A stretch of 64,000 nucleotides of DNA, taken from positions 45,019-109,018 of the forward strand of contig NW_026252156.1 of NCBI RefSeq assembly GCF_025399195.1. The letters are read 5' to 3'. This DNA is from Umbelopsis ramanniana AG. Taxonomy: Eukaryota; Mucoromycota; Umbelopsidomycetes; Umbelopsidales; Umbelopsidaceae. A program made the translations under genes and the position numbers. Positions 10,857 to 22,865 of the stretch are shown here, piece after piece; the first letter of the stretch is position 1, and each line of letters starts with the position of its first letter. The notes beneath the pieces were generated by a model. The model was not told where the DNA came from. It searched no databases and saw only the letters and a list, made by a program, of their open reading frames with translations.

Positions 10857-12830
10857 ATGTGGCCACATGATAACTTTACGGCTAGAAAGGAAGCCATACT
10901 ACGATATAATGCTGCTGCATTGATCGCACTATGGTTCATTTCTTCGTCCTCGTATCCTACCATCGATGCATTGCTAAATTATCCTTTGATAAAACTGCCG
11001 CGTACGTGTTTTTCGATTCGCCAACATTGAGGTCCTACCTTCTACCAATGTACTAATAACTATGCTACCATTAGGTATCGCGTGTAAATTCCTTGTTATG
11101 TATAATATTATCAGCGTGATAGCATCCATTTTCCAAAAGCCTCAGGACAGAAAGGAACTTGTTGCGACACAAACAGAAGGTATGGATTACATGTGGAATT
11201 AAGAATGTGCAAACCATTCCGAACTAAAACTCAACCTGTTCATAGGCTCAGAAACCTGGATTGCACTTAACAACTTGGTTTCTTCTGTTCGAAGGGCATT
11301 CAATAGTCCTGCAAAGCCTACACCATCGCCAGTACCACCTGTCACCAATCAAACACAACCAAGTCCTAAAGGTTAGGCTCCCATCTGCGAAGATTTTTAG
11401 ATGAAGAAGATTGGAATACTAATATTGATTCGGTCGATCTCTAGATGTGTATCCCTCTTTGCACAAGATGTTTCCGGATCTGTATCCCGAACAACCTCCA
11501 CGAATATCGCAGGCATCTGTTAAGCAAGTGGAACCTTGCTTAGATATTTCTGCTTTGCGAACAAATGCGGCTGCTGCACGACCAGTAACACCATCGTCTA
11601 CTATTGGGTCATCTGGTACTCCCAGGGAGCGACAACTCTCATCATTTATGTCTCAGCCCACTATTACTCCCAGTCAGCCTCTACAGGCCAGTGCCAAAGC
11701 CTCTATTATCCCCAAAGTGATGTTCCAGTCATGCATGCTAAACCAGGATGTCCAGCTCACCGACGAAAACAACACTGACACCGAGAATTCAAACAAAATG
11801 AACATCAATGAAATCAGAAAAGAGCAACAGGTAACTCATGATATCCGCTGCTCGATTGGCAATACGTAATGCCGCTAATCAATGTAACCTTTTGTACGCA
11901 TCTTTTATTTAGTACAAAGACATCAAGATACAATGGGATAAAATAGATGAAGTACAATGTGTAGAATACTGTCATCAGCTTCGGGATTGGATTTCTGTGC
12001 GAATGATGCGACCTTTGGTGGATACTATGGACAAAGTTAATAAGGAGCTTGATGCAAACAATTATAGCCACTTGAACTGCTATAACTGCACTCTGTTTAC
12101 CAGCACCACGTCACCATCCGTGCCAATGCCACATTCGTTATATCAGTTGGCGCAATTCTACTCTAATGTAGGTTAACAACATGGGATTTGATAGTATTGC
12201 TGACTTGCAACAAACTAATAACATCAACTTAATGTCTACAGATTCCCATTACGAACCAGCGCTTAGATACCGAAAAATACCTTTTGGTACCTGGTTATGA
12301 ACAGGTAGAACACCGGGCTTACATTATCAAGCGCATTAAAGGTAAGACCATATTACAGTCGTATGGTTGTGGATCAGGAAGAAGAAAACCATATTTACGT
12401 CGTTTTCAAAATAGAATTAGCTTCTGGATGGAGGCTGGCCGGCTTCAGCATAGTCAAATCAGAGCAAAATCAGCCAAACGATCGCGATATCATTCTTCAC
12501 ATCTTCAAGACATACTTGTCTGAAATGCACACAGACGTAACTCCTCCTTTGGTAGACGTAAGTACCAATGTGACTTCAGTGACATTTGATAACATTTAAC
12601 GACACCACTGTATTCACTATCTTTTACCATGTACAGCCCCCAATGGACCTTCTTCGATTCTTGGTTGCGTACGTTTGGGCAACTCCAAAGTAAGTGCTTA
12701 TTTCTCTTCTTAGTTAGAGGCGATATTGTAAACTTAAGTCACTGTGGGTACTAACACAATAGTCAACTTAAGACTTCACTATGTCTTCAAGGGCAAACAT
12801 CCAGATATTGATGGGACAGCAAAAGCATGA
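10857..12830 (+). CDS. TMEM209-like (CytochromB561_N family) membrane protein
   Basis: Animal TMEM209 is a nuclear-envelope/nuclear-pore associated membrane protein; the fungal role is unknown. Two hydrophobic helices come first (exon 1 AAALIALWFISSSSYPTI; exon 2 FLVMYNIISVIASIF), then a Ser/Pro-rich middle with YPSLHKMFPDLYP. A conserved C-terminal half follows, including CHQLRDWISVRMMRPLVDTM, EKYLLVPGYEQVEHRAYIIK, and GWRLAGFS leading to ILHIFKTYLSEM, matching the TMEM209 C-terminal domain. About nine exons. Near 12342 the frame holds only if a very short intron of about 40 nt is removed (12342 to about 12381) or if there is a frameshift. The last exon acceptor (TTAAG at about 12772) was chosen because it alone gives KLHYVFKGKHPD before the stop. 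Confidence 0.78.
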
Positions 12831-12899
12831 GACATAGTATTACAGTGGAGAAAACAATAAAGCCAAATAAATGTTACATAATAATTGAATGCTACTCAA

Positions 12900-13850
12900 T
12901 CAGTAGATACCGGGGAGAACGATCCAGCGGCCACGTACGAATGTATTCGCGTATTTCGAGCCAAAAGATTTTTTGTACCATCGCTCGGTTTCACCTGCGG
13001 TGACAGATAAATTGATGATGGTCCATAGCAGACCAGCCATGAGTGTTAGATTTTGCAGTCGATTGAGAATGCACAATGAAACATAAATTAAAATATCCGC
13101 CAAATAATGGGGACAAACGACTTTTTCGAACCAGTCTCCACGTGGTATTTGGTATATGCTTGATGAAGCCGCAGACGTTGAAGGACGAGCTTTCATGCGA
13201 ATATTAGCCAGAATACGATGGCAGACGTATTGATGCCATGAAGCGTAGGCAAATAAGACAATAGCGAGGATGACATGTGGACGAAGAAGCTGGCGAGTAT
13301 CCAAGAGGGCGGTTGGTTGAGGTGACGATTCCCAAACCCCTAAATTGGCAGCTCCTTCTAGCCAAGCAGCGAAGACCATGGATCCGTAAAATCCAATGCC
13401 GATAAAATAGTGGGAAATATTCATTCTCGCTTGTCTGGACGGCCGTTGAACTAGGTTGACTTCGTACAGTCGTCGACCGATGTGAAGGGTGATGAGACAT
13501 AAGCTGAGGAGGCAAATGATTGCTGGTTGAGTATTGGCCAATTCTGGGGTGTCGAAGTGGGCAAGCATTGAGACAATTGGGCCCTTTTTATGTTCCCACA
13601 ACAACAATACTACTTCAAGGTCGCACCATAGAGCAAACAAAAACCCTATCCAATAAAAATGTGAAAACCACGCCTTGGGAACAGTCTGTTGAGAGATCCA
13701 CAAGGATAACTTAGATGTGGGGCGATCAGCTGTTTCAGAGAGCTTTCCGTAAGCCAATACTGAGGCACGTAGAGTTGGCTGAAATTTTGCAAGCAGTGAG
13801 AGCACTGAAAGAAGGTGTAGACAGCAACATAACAGAGCAATGAGAAGCAT
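12900..13850 (-). CDS. Polyprenol reductase-like steroid 5-alpha-reductase family protein
   Basis: Member of the DFG10/SRD5A3 branch, which acts in making dolichol for N-glycosylation in the ER. From the Met at 13850 the uninterrupted frame encodes 316 residues, close to human SRD5A3 (318). Several hydrophobic helices are present. The C-terminal third has the family signature: SWHQYVCHRILANIR, then YQIPRGDWFEKVVCPHYLAD, and near the end NLSVTAGETERWYKKSF with KYANTF and RGRWIVLPGIY. The open frame continues upstream without an ATG to about 13958. A longer model starting at 14005 would need a 32-nt intron (13908-13939), so I prefer 13850. It converges on TMEM209 with 69 bp between stops. Confidence 0.82.
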   Translation of the reverse strand: MLLIALLCCCLHLLSVLSLLAKFQPTLRASVLAYGKLSETADRPTSKLSLWISQQTVPKAWFSHFYWIGFLFALWCDLEVVLLLWEHKKGPIVSMLAHFDTPELANTQPAIICLLSLCLITLHIGRRLYEVNLVQRPSRQARMNISHYFIGIGFYGSMVFAAWLEGAANLGVWESSPQPTALLDTRQLLRPHVILAIVLFAYASWHQYVCHRILANIRMKARPSTSAASSSIYQIPRGDWFEKVVCPHYLADILIYVSLCILNRLQNLTLMAGLLWTIINLSVTAGETERWYKKSFGSKYANTFVRGRWIVLPGIY

Positions 13851-14003
13851 GACAGCCAAACGGGCTGTAACAGGATTTGGGAAGAGGCACACAACTGAAA
13901 AGTGTGACTGGCAGGAATGACACAAGTTCGCCTGGCTACGTCGGTGAATCCATAGCACAAACCAACGAAGAACAGAACAAGCCGTGGCAAGTGGTCTTTA
14001 CTC

Positions 14004-17000
14004 ATGGCGACGTCCACGAAATCAAAGCGAGAAAACTCTACAAACAGCGAGGAACTATTCGAATTCGTTGATTACACATCAGCTTCTAATTTTGAACGCT
14101 TGGCAAACGCTGTAGAAGAGATCCTGTCACTATGGGGATTCAAGTACTCCGACCATGGCATCACTTCAGACAGTATCCCTGAAACAGCGCCTTCAATAGA
14201 CACAGCGTTCCGAAAAGAATCCATGTCAATAGAGGATACCACTTATAACCTCATGTACCACTGTGACCCAAAACTTATACAGGAGCACCACGATCCAATC
14301 AATGCACCGTTTGTAGCGGAGGCTTTGACGAGCGCTGTAACTGACCACGGAGATAAAGAAACCAACTTTCACGCATTACATCGATGGACTGGCATAGCAC
14401 GACTATTAGTGTTAGAGGTCACAAGTGACTCATTGCGATCACGATTGTTCGCAAGTGGCAAAGCGACAGTGGATATCAGTCAAGCCAAATTACTATTGTC
14501 GGCATGTCGAATCGCAATCCATAACACTGCCTGTAAAATACCGATATTCATACGTTGTGGACCCGCACGTTATGGCCTTTTCATTGGATATAGTCTGTCA
14601 AAAGACCAGGATCAAGATATCACGGAGTCAAATTTCAATACCATGGTTGTACCATCGTTGCCCTCAACCTGGTCAGACCTGAATATAGTTCGGCGAGTTC
14701 TCCGGAAAAAACTGGAAATCGATGAATATGATGGTGGTAGGTTATTGGCATCCGAATTTTGCTCATAGGAATACACTACTGGGCGAAATAGGCACTATAA
14801 TATACCGCACATTTCGTTACTCATAATATCTTTTGTTTTAATATTCAAATTAGATCTGGACATTCACGCTACGGCAGCTTTTACATACAGCCTTAAAAAC
14901 TGGTTTGACGAAGACTGGAAGTCATGGAACGATGGAGGTGATGAATCTGAGGACGACAGCACCAATGTTAGCAATAGTAATGATCTTTTGGAGCGAAACT
15001 TCGATGAAGTTTCCACAAAGAAGAAAGCAAAGCCTGCATCTTCACTTCCCCATCTGGATTTTGGATCATACAATGATCCTCTTAGATCGTTGAACCTCAC
15101 AGCTATCTTTCCAATGACAAACCTCAACACATTCCTGGAAAATCAGTTTAGCTCTGATATGGATGCAATCGTTTCACCAATCTGGAGAGTAGCAACTGAA
15201 TTCGCTCCTGATGCACAGCAACGTGCAGTACTATCATCTTCAATCGACGATGCTATCGCTTCATGGATAAAAGATCCTGCCAATAAAGACTATCTTGCGC
15301 CATATGACGACAGTAATATAAACAACGAAGACAGTAGTACCCAACGAAGCCGGCTTTCAAGAGATCCTAAACGCTTACGCAATCTGTTACAGTCTGGTCG
15401 ATCTTCCGCCGATGTTGCAATGCCAGGTGGCCTAGGAGGAGCAAAAGACAATGGTGGAGCGGCAAATGTTACATTTGTAGCATCGGATGAGGTAGAGACT
15501 GTATTACATGCTCTGTTTGAAGCAAATCTCGAAGCCGAACACTCAAATCGACACTATTATGGAGAAACATTTGACAATCTTTCCTCCTGTGATACCTCCT
15601 TGCCAACTGTTCGTTCTCTTGGATTCCATGTCAAGGACGACCAATTGGTTCCTTACAAATCCTTTTTGTGGAATTTACTCGTCCTAGCGCTAAATGCTAC
15701 TACCTCTAGCAATAAGACGGCAAACACGTCTTTTATCAGTTTTCTCAAAATACTATGGTCTGAAGTTATGCGACAAATCCGATGGTATTGGGAGCATAAT
15801 GTATTAATACCAAATGTAAATGTACGCTCTAATTTGATTGCCGATGACACCGAGGACTTGAGTGACAGCATTCACACCGTCACGCCAAACGTTGCGCAAG
15901 AGACCATGGCTATAGATTTGCGGTTTAATATGGTGAGTGGAAATGTTTCCAGTACAGTGATATTCTTGCTTCGAATGACCTTGTTTTTTCTTATTATGCC
16001 TATCCTATAGCTACATCAAAAACTGGCAATGATCAATTGCTGCATTCGAAGGCAGCAGCAAATTCAGAAACAAAAAGGCCAAAATACTCCATCTTTGTCA
16101 ACAGTTTCCAGCCCGTTGATAAAGAAGAAAACATACCACAATTTGTTTGATGAAGTGAGACCACAATCATCAGAGGAACCAAACAAAGGAGAGTCTGGTT
16201 TTAACCGCTTTCTAGAGCGACTTGTGGAAGGGGATGACCAGCCTGGAATGTTCTCTCAAGTTGACCATCAAGCATCTACTCTGGTAAGACACTGTCCTAC
16301 TTTCCTTGACTTGTGCCTGCATACTCTCTTATCCACCACAATGATCTCTTAATTTGTTCCACGTGCACCTGACTATGTAGGTTCCAGAAGATGCTAGCTG
16401 GGATGAGACTATGGATATTGAGGAAGAAGATGATGAATACTTTGACTCCATCGAAGACGTCGCACCATCCAACACCGCAAAGCTAGCAGGACAGTCTAGC
16501 CGCATGGATGAATCATTTGTCCAGCTTGATAAGACTTCCAGCTCTGAAGGTGCCACGAAGTCCGATTCGGAAGTTACGGAGGATGGTGAACGAATCCCGC
16601 AAGGCAGAAAAAGCATTCTTAAAGATATCATGCTTTGTAATGAAGAAGAACCTCTGTGGATACCTGAAACTCAAGTAAGTCTCTTCCTTGACCGCTTATG
16701 CTATGAGCCATTCCATTTTCTCAAACATTCTCAAATAGGATATCGGTTTTATGACAGAAGATATGGTCAAGCAGCAAGCTGAAGTGTTTGAGAGCCTGGG
16801 CACATCTGACGATGCTGCTAAAATCCGAGCTCAGCTTCAGTCGGCTCATCTGCTATCCGATATGCAAGCATTCAAGGCTGCCAACCCCACAGCAGTATTC
16901 AATGACTTTGTACGTTGGCACTCACCCAAAGACTGGGTTACTGAAGGTACTGACGATGGCAAGCCCCAGCTCAGCGCCAGAATGGCAGAGGCTGGTAATC

Positions 17001-18006
17001 TATGGTTGGAACTCTGGCAGGTAAAAAAGTCTAAAGACAGACATCTGAATTTGTTTCAATTCAAAATCCGAATGACTTACCAGGTTTTTCCGCCCGTCCA
17101 TAGGAAGCCAAGCCTATACCAATTACTAAACAAAAACCGTTATTTAACATCACCATGGAAGGTGAAAAGGTACAATGTTTATGGCGCTTAAAGCGATGAA
17201 TTTTTCTCAAATGTCGCTTTTTATTAACCAAGCGTTCTGACAGGCATTACACTTTTTGGAAAGCATGTCTGTGTACGAAGTCTTTTCATTGTAAGTACAC
17301 GCATATTACTTTATCCAATACCGACCAGCATCTCACCCAGCACCGGTTTAGCCTGCTACCCACTGTTGCCTTGATTGCATACGATACACTGGTTTCACAT
17401 CCTGTTACCCTGCGCGTGCCACATCTAACGGCAAAGATATCTGAACTGGCTAAAGACATTACAAAATTCCCTTGGGACGATATGCGCCAAGGCAAAGTTT
17501 CAGGTGATTCCATTATATCCTCCATACGCGAAAAGGAGATATTGATATGCAGAGCGAACTCCCTTCTGCGCAAGGTAAACCGTTGTTGCTATTTAAGAAC
17601 CCCCATAATTTGTTTTTGTTGGTGGTTAAAACTGGTCGATTAGTTACCCCGGCAGGTAGAACTGGTCGATCGGCTAATCCAATCATGTGAGAGCCAAGTG
17701 GAAGATGATCAAGAACGTGAAGTGGTTTACACGCTCTTCTCGTCCGAAGGTAAAGGCTGCACCACCATCGTAATGCCGATTTTTCATGTGACAAACTAAA
17801 GCTTTTCTCTCTTGTCGATTATTTTCATTCACCCGCGATTAAAAGGAGGTCTTATTTGTGACCCAACATGGAAAGAATACGTCCTCCAAACTTGGGTTGC
17901 GCGACCAGAAGGTAGCAAACCACGACTGCAAAGAATGTACTGTCAAATGCAAAGAGGAGACGTGCGGATAGTAGATATGTTAAGCCATGATGGCCTTTAT
18001 ACATGA
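14004..18006 (+). CDS. RAB3GAP1: Rab3 GTPase-activating protein catalytic subunit (RAB3GAP1)
   Basis: Catalytic subunit of the Rab3GAP complex, which in animals acts on Rab3 and as exchange factor for Rab18 with RAB3GAP2. About eleven exons, all in frame. Recognisable parts: N-terminal FEFVDYTSASNFERL; LNLTAIFPMTNLNTFLENQF and an acidic linker; the central catalytic-type region with EDMVKQQAEVFESLGTS, HLLSDMQAFKAANP and FVRWHSPKDW; then LPTVALIAYDTLVSH; and the C-terminal signature GLICDPTWKEYVLQTWV ending in LQRMYCQMQRGDVRIV. The last part mirrors the animal KEYILRT and PQRMYSVLT motifs. The start ATG at 14004 opens the only long frame. It lies 153 bp from the preferred start of the divergent reductase gene. 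No RAB3GAP2 gene is in the window. Confidence 0.9.
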
Positions 18007-18271
18007 ACGTCGGTGTTGCTATCCGCGGACAGAATCGGGGCTTGGAACGAATGGGAAAAAAAGGGAATTTCCGTTTTGTTCAGCGCAAGCTGGCCAAAGT
18101 GCGCACGAGTCGAGTGCTTTGATTTTTTTTTTACCGCTCTTTCATAATAATTTTTTTTGGGTATATTTTTTCCAACCTTCCATCTTCAGGGCCACCTCTT
18201 CGTTTTCTCTGCTGTGTATTTTTTTTTTTTTTTTTCATTCCTTCGATAAACCAATCCTCTTATATTATCGA

Positions 18272-19638
18272 ATGGCTGCTCATCAACTACTTGACAAGTT
18301 CAGTCTCGAAACTCCATTCGGTGTTGCTCTGTATCCTTATTTCGACAAGGTATACACTGCAGTCACCGGAAAGTCGGCAAATTCATTTGCCTTCATTGAG
18401 GGCGTGACTCCCCTGTCAACACAACGAGAAGGTATACATCTGAACATTTTGGCATGGTGTTGGCTGATGACTTTTTTTACTTAACCATAATGTATTCCAG
18501 TCCTCATCTCCTGTATAACTTACTTGGTTGTCATCTTTGGTGGCCAGTACTTGCTCCGATCCGCATCGGCATTCAAGTTCAAGCTATTGTTCCAAATTCA
18601 CAACTTGTTGTTGACTTTGGTCTCACTATCACTCCTCCTCTTGGTGATTGAGCAACTATTGCCCATCATTGTTCGACATGGTCTGCTTCATGCCGTATGT
18701 TCCACTGAAGGCTGGACTCAGCGTTTGGAGCTATTGTACTACCTGAATTATTTGGTGAAATACTGGGAATTGGCTGATACAGTCTTCTTGGTGGTTAAGA
18801 AGAAGAAGCTTGGTAAGTTTTAATATGGGGGATATAAGGGAGTGAGGGTATCGCTAATGTATCGTCTTTGATTTGAAACAGAATTCCTTCACTATTTCCA
18901 TCACAGTATGACGATGGGTAAGTTTCCACTCCCCGCCTGGATTTTTTTTTCACGCTGAACGAATGGCAATGAGCCAGCCAGCCGTTCTCCTGCTCCTTTT
19001 TTTTTTTGGTCTTTTTTCCTTTTTTTCAGCAGCATTATTGACCCAACCATATTGTCCCAATTCATAGTCCTGTGCTACACTCAATTAGTGGGTAGGACCA
19101 CTGTGGTATGTACTAAATCAAGCGTATCAATGTCTTTTTTTTCTTCTCTAACATATTTGATCTCTTAAAGTCCTGGGTTCCTATCGTTCTCAACTTGACT
19201 GTCCATGTTGCTATGTACTGGTACTATTTGCAGACATCGCGTGGTCTCAGAATTTGGTGGAAGAAGTACTTGACGGTTAGTGTCAATTGTGAATGCTGCG
19301 TTGGGGTTCAATGCGGACTCTCAAACTTACCAACGCCTTTTGTACTCCTTTAGACAATGCAAATTATTCAATTCGTGATCGATCTTGTCGTTATTTATGC
19401 CTGCTCATACAGTTACTTCACCTTCACCTACGCTCCATACTTGCCTGGTGGTTTTGGAGATTGTGCTGGAACAGAAGGAGCCGCTGCTTTCGGATGTGCT
19501 TTGTTGACCAGTTACCTTTTCTTGTTCATCAACTTTTATCGCCAGACGTACAAGGCCAAGGCTAAGCAACCCCGCACCGCCACCAAAACACCCGAGATCA
19601 AGAATGACGTGAAGGACGTTAGACCCATCAAAGCTTAG
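18272..19638 (+). CDS. ELO-family fatty acid elongase
   Basis: 3-ketoacyl-CoA synthase of the ER elongation cycle. Six or so exons give about 320 residues with seven or so membrane helices. The catalytic histidine box HxxHH is seen as [11 protein letters not shown] (exon near 18882-18917). The preceding conserved [20 protein letters not shown] and the following [32 protein letters not shown] and RIWWKKYLT are typical of ELO2/ELO3-type enzymes. The C terminus is Lys-rich ([13 protein letters not shown], then VRPIKA), plausible for ER retrieval. The 5' leader is strikingly T-rich (18121-18238, with a run of about 18 T), a candidate core promoter or leader feature. Same strand as RAB3GAP1, 265 bp downstream of its stop. 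Chain-length preference cannot be told from sequence alone. Confidence 0.92.
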
Positions 19639-20052
19639 ACAAACTAGCGACTGCGTGGTTATTCCCCCCCCCCCCAAAATTTTCAACTACGCAAACAGGC
19701 AGACTAGAGAGGTTTCATTCGTATTGCTGTGTAAACAAAAGCCCTAAAGGCTCATTGTAAATTCTGTCATTTGTCTTGCTCTTTTTCGTCCCATTATTTT
19801 TCTTTCTTTTTGCTCCCTGCCCCAACCATATCATGCTTTTGCATTTACCAACAGTATCAACGTCTGTCAGTCACTATACAAATATCCATGTGTTCTTTTA
19901 AAAAAAATAGCTCTTTTTATTCAACATTGATGTAAGGCTAAAATTATGTATGATTTCTGCAGTTCAGATGTGCATTTGGGAAAGAAAAAAGGCATGAGGT
20001 TTTTGGATAAATCTTCTTAGTTGTGAAGTGAGGAGGAGAACATGTATGCCAT
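19639..20052. other. Convergent intergenic region ELO / TM9SF
   Basis: About 410 bp of 3' flanks. It contains a run of ten C residues near 19665-19674, AT-rich sequence and several T runs. No gene seen. Confidence 0.6.
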
Positions 20053-22395
20053 CTAATCGACCTTGATACTGGCAAAGATTCTCTGCAAGAACACCAGAGT
20101 AGATACATAGCCAACAGCTCCAGTCATGACAGTGACAAGAAGACTGATGATAGCAGAGTAGCCAAAGTACAGGACAGTACCAGTGAAGCTGCCGATATCA
20201 AGCTTGGTGAAATAATACAGAGCAGAGTACAGGAAGACGTAGAATCCAGATGCACCAGAGGTGAGGAAAGCTCTCCATGACCAATGATAATCCTCGTTAC
20301 ACAAATGGAAGTAGCACATAAGGATAGTGATTTCCGAGCAAGTCAAAATCAAGACAGAGTAGACAAGGAAAAGGAAACCTGGCGAGAGGGTTGATTAGAC
20401 TAAACCTCACCAAACTAGCCATCAAGAAAATTTCGAACTTACCTAGTCCATAATAGATGCGATGGAACCAAATGCTATTCATAATGAAATACAATTCAAT
20501 AAAGATAGCACCAAAAGGAAGAAGACCGCCCATCAAGATGGAAGGAATGGTACGAAGGTAGAAGGGTTGATCAGGGATTTGGCGAGGAATCTGGTTGGTT
20601 CTGACAGGATGTTCGATTCTAGGCTTGCGGAAACCAAAGTAGGATCCAATAACGCTGAGAGGCAAAGAGATCAAGGCCCAGAGAGCCAAAACAGCAACCA
20701 TACTACCGAAGGGAACAGCACCAGAAGAGTGGGAAGCAATCAAGAAGAAGTTAAGGCCAAAGAGCTCACCAAGAATGATACCAGGGAACAACACGGCGGT
20801 CAAGGCAACGTTAGCCTTCCATGCTTCACCTCCGTTCATCTTGTAAACTCTAGCAGAAACAAAGCCGGCAATGCTTCCAAAAATCATGAAAAGGATAACC
20901 ATAACGGTAGCCAAGGAACCACGGTTAGATGGGGAAAGGAAACCAAGAACAGCAAAGACTGCAGGATAAAATATATTAGCATCAGCACCTATAGCGAGGT
21001 GGCAAGGTGGGCAAAGTCAAACTTACCCAGTGTAACACCGGCCATAGCAAGAAGCTGGGCACCATTACCAACCAATACAGCCAAGAACATAGCGCGGGTG
21101 GGAGGGCGGAAGACATCCCCGTGAACAAGCTTCCATCCATAATCTTCTTGAACATCTTCTTGAGCATCAACAGCATTATAACGGGAGATATCTTTGTGAA
21201 GTGCGCGAAGCAAGATCATGGCAACCATTCCGGTCAAGAACAGGACAATGACAATAGAGTTTACCAATGAGAACCAATGGATGGATGGATCAAAGATATG
21301 AAGGTAGTTATCCCAGCGAGTAGCCCAGGGAGTGGTTGATTCCTTTGAAGAGACAAACAGAGAATTAGTCTATGTAAGCAGAGCTATACCCTTTGATAAA
21401 GCACAACGTTCAGCAGATGCGACGTATACTTACAATCCATTGAACACTGTATGAATAGGTGATAGTATCCTTGTCGCTGTATTGGAACTGATAAGGTCCA
21501 CTAGGCGCACAGTTGAGTTGACCATTTTCTTCCTTGGTGTTACGGCTAATGGGAAGAACAACAACACCAACGACTCTGTAGTTATCGTCTTCACGAGCGT
21601 GGTACTTGATCTGAATGGAGTAGTGGGTGTTCACGTAATCCTTCTCAGCAGATGTATATCCAAGTGGGAAACCGATACCGTAAAACTCTCTTTCGTCGCC
21701 TTCTGCACGTTCGTCCTTTGCATTTCGTGCAGCCGGGAGACCATCGATCAACCAATTGATAGCATAATTCTCCTTAACGCGCTCGGTGATAAATTCTGCA
21801 TCCTCCTTAGGAATAGCTGGGGTTGTGCAAAGCAATTTACACTCGGTATCTTCCAACATATGGATCTGTTAAAATGAAAAAAAGCAGATACTTGCGTTAA
21901 AATCACGAGTGAAACTGAGCCCCTATTGTAAATAACGCATAATAAGCGGCACCAGCATGTCTAGCAGCATTTATAACGTTGTGCCCTGATCAAAAGCTCT
22001 CGTATAGCACCTCAGTCGCTGAATATGCTGGCCGGCAACGTTATAAAAGCATGCCCATCTTACACATCAACCCCTCATGGCTTGGCAATTCTTACCTGGA
22101 AAGGAGAGTTGAAAATACGATCGCCAAAGAGAATGCTTCCAAGTGATTCAGATTGCTTTTGAGGACCACCTTCAGGTTGGCAGAAGTGGAATGGCTCATA
22201 ATAATAATCATACGAGATGACAGACTTCAATTGGGAATTCGAGCTAACAATGGGTGTAAGCGAATTGACAAAGAGGGGAACCAAATCGCCTTTCTTGTAG
22301 TTGTGAGGAGCGACTCCAGGTAAGTAGAATGCCATACTGGCATTCACTAGAAGAAGCAAGGCAAGCAAGCTAGAAAGCCGGCCATGATGACCCAT
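20053..22395 (-). CDS. Transmembrane 9 superfamily protein (EMP70/TM9SF)
   Basis: Endomembrane (Golgi/endosome) nonaspanin. Exons: about 22097-22395, about 21432-21865, about 21030-21345, about 20440-20960 and 20053-20380, with introns about 60-230 nt. The first exon starts with a signal peptide (LSSLLALLLLVNASMAFYLP), then the family mark FYLPGVAPHNYKKGD and YDYYYEPFHFCQP. The lumenal region includes DNYRVVGVVVLPIS. Nine membrane helices follow, with GDVFRPPTRAMFLAVLVGNG, a highly conserved junction of this family. The protein ends RIFASIKVD, a KxD-type COPI-binding Golgi retention signal. An antisense frame of 220 codons (20462-21124) is a coding shadow. Gene copy identity (TM9SF2 or TM9SF4 type) is undecided. 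Confidence 0.92.
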
Positions 22396-22865
22396 GATTA
22401 GTTTGATTGCAGAATGGGATGCAGTGCTAACTGGCTTTCCTAAGCCGACCAGCCTAATTTTTTATTTTTGCCATTATCCCCTTCGGACTTCCAACCACTT
22501 CGACTGGGCCCACCTTTCAGGTACACATCATCCTGTAACACGTCTCTGTTGGACCCATCCGTACATCCAAGAAGACGTCTACTTGAAATGAATGTTGATT
22601 TCGAAAATAAAACGCTCGATGGGTCTTCCATGAACTTTTGAAAACAATGGGTCTTATCGCTTCGGGTGTCGGTGGATGAATCTAACAAAACGCATGGTTG
22701 CCTTCTTGGGTTCTAACAACAAACGACGTGGCGGGAGGCTTGAACCAAAATCAAACAGTATCTATTTTGATGGCCAAACCATGTACAAAAGTAAAAGCTA
22801 GGAGGCTATAACTACAGTATTAAAATTGAAAATTTTCTATGCATAATAGGTACTGAGCTCTATGT
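22396..22865. other. Intergenic region upstream of TM9SF gene
   Basis: About 470 bp holding the TM9SF promoter and the 3' flank of the ROK1 gene, both minus-strand. No coding region recognised; no clear TATA box. Confidence 0.5.

Noticed and set aside
15653-15871. 72-codon minus-strand frame within RAB3GAP1
   Set aside because: Antisense to a conserved exon; coding shadow.
20462-21124. 220-codon plus-strand open frame
   Set aside because: It is exactly antisense to conserved TM9SF exons and crosses their introns; composition is that of a coding shadow.
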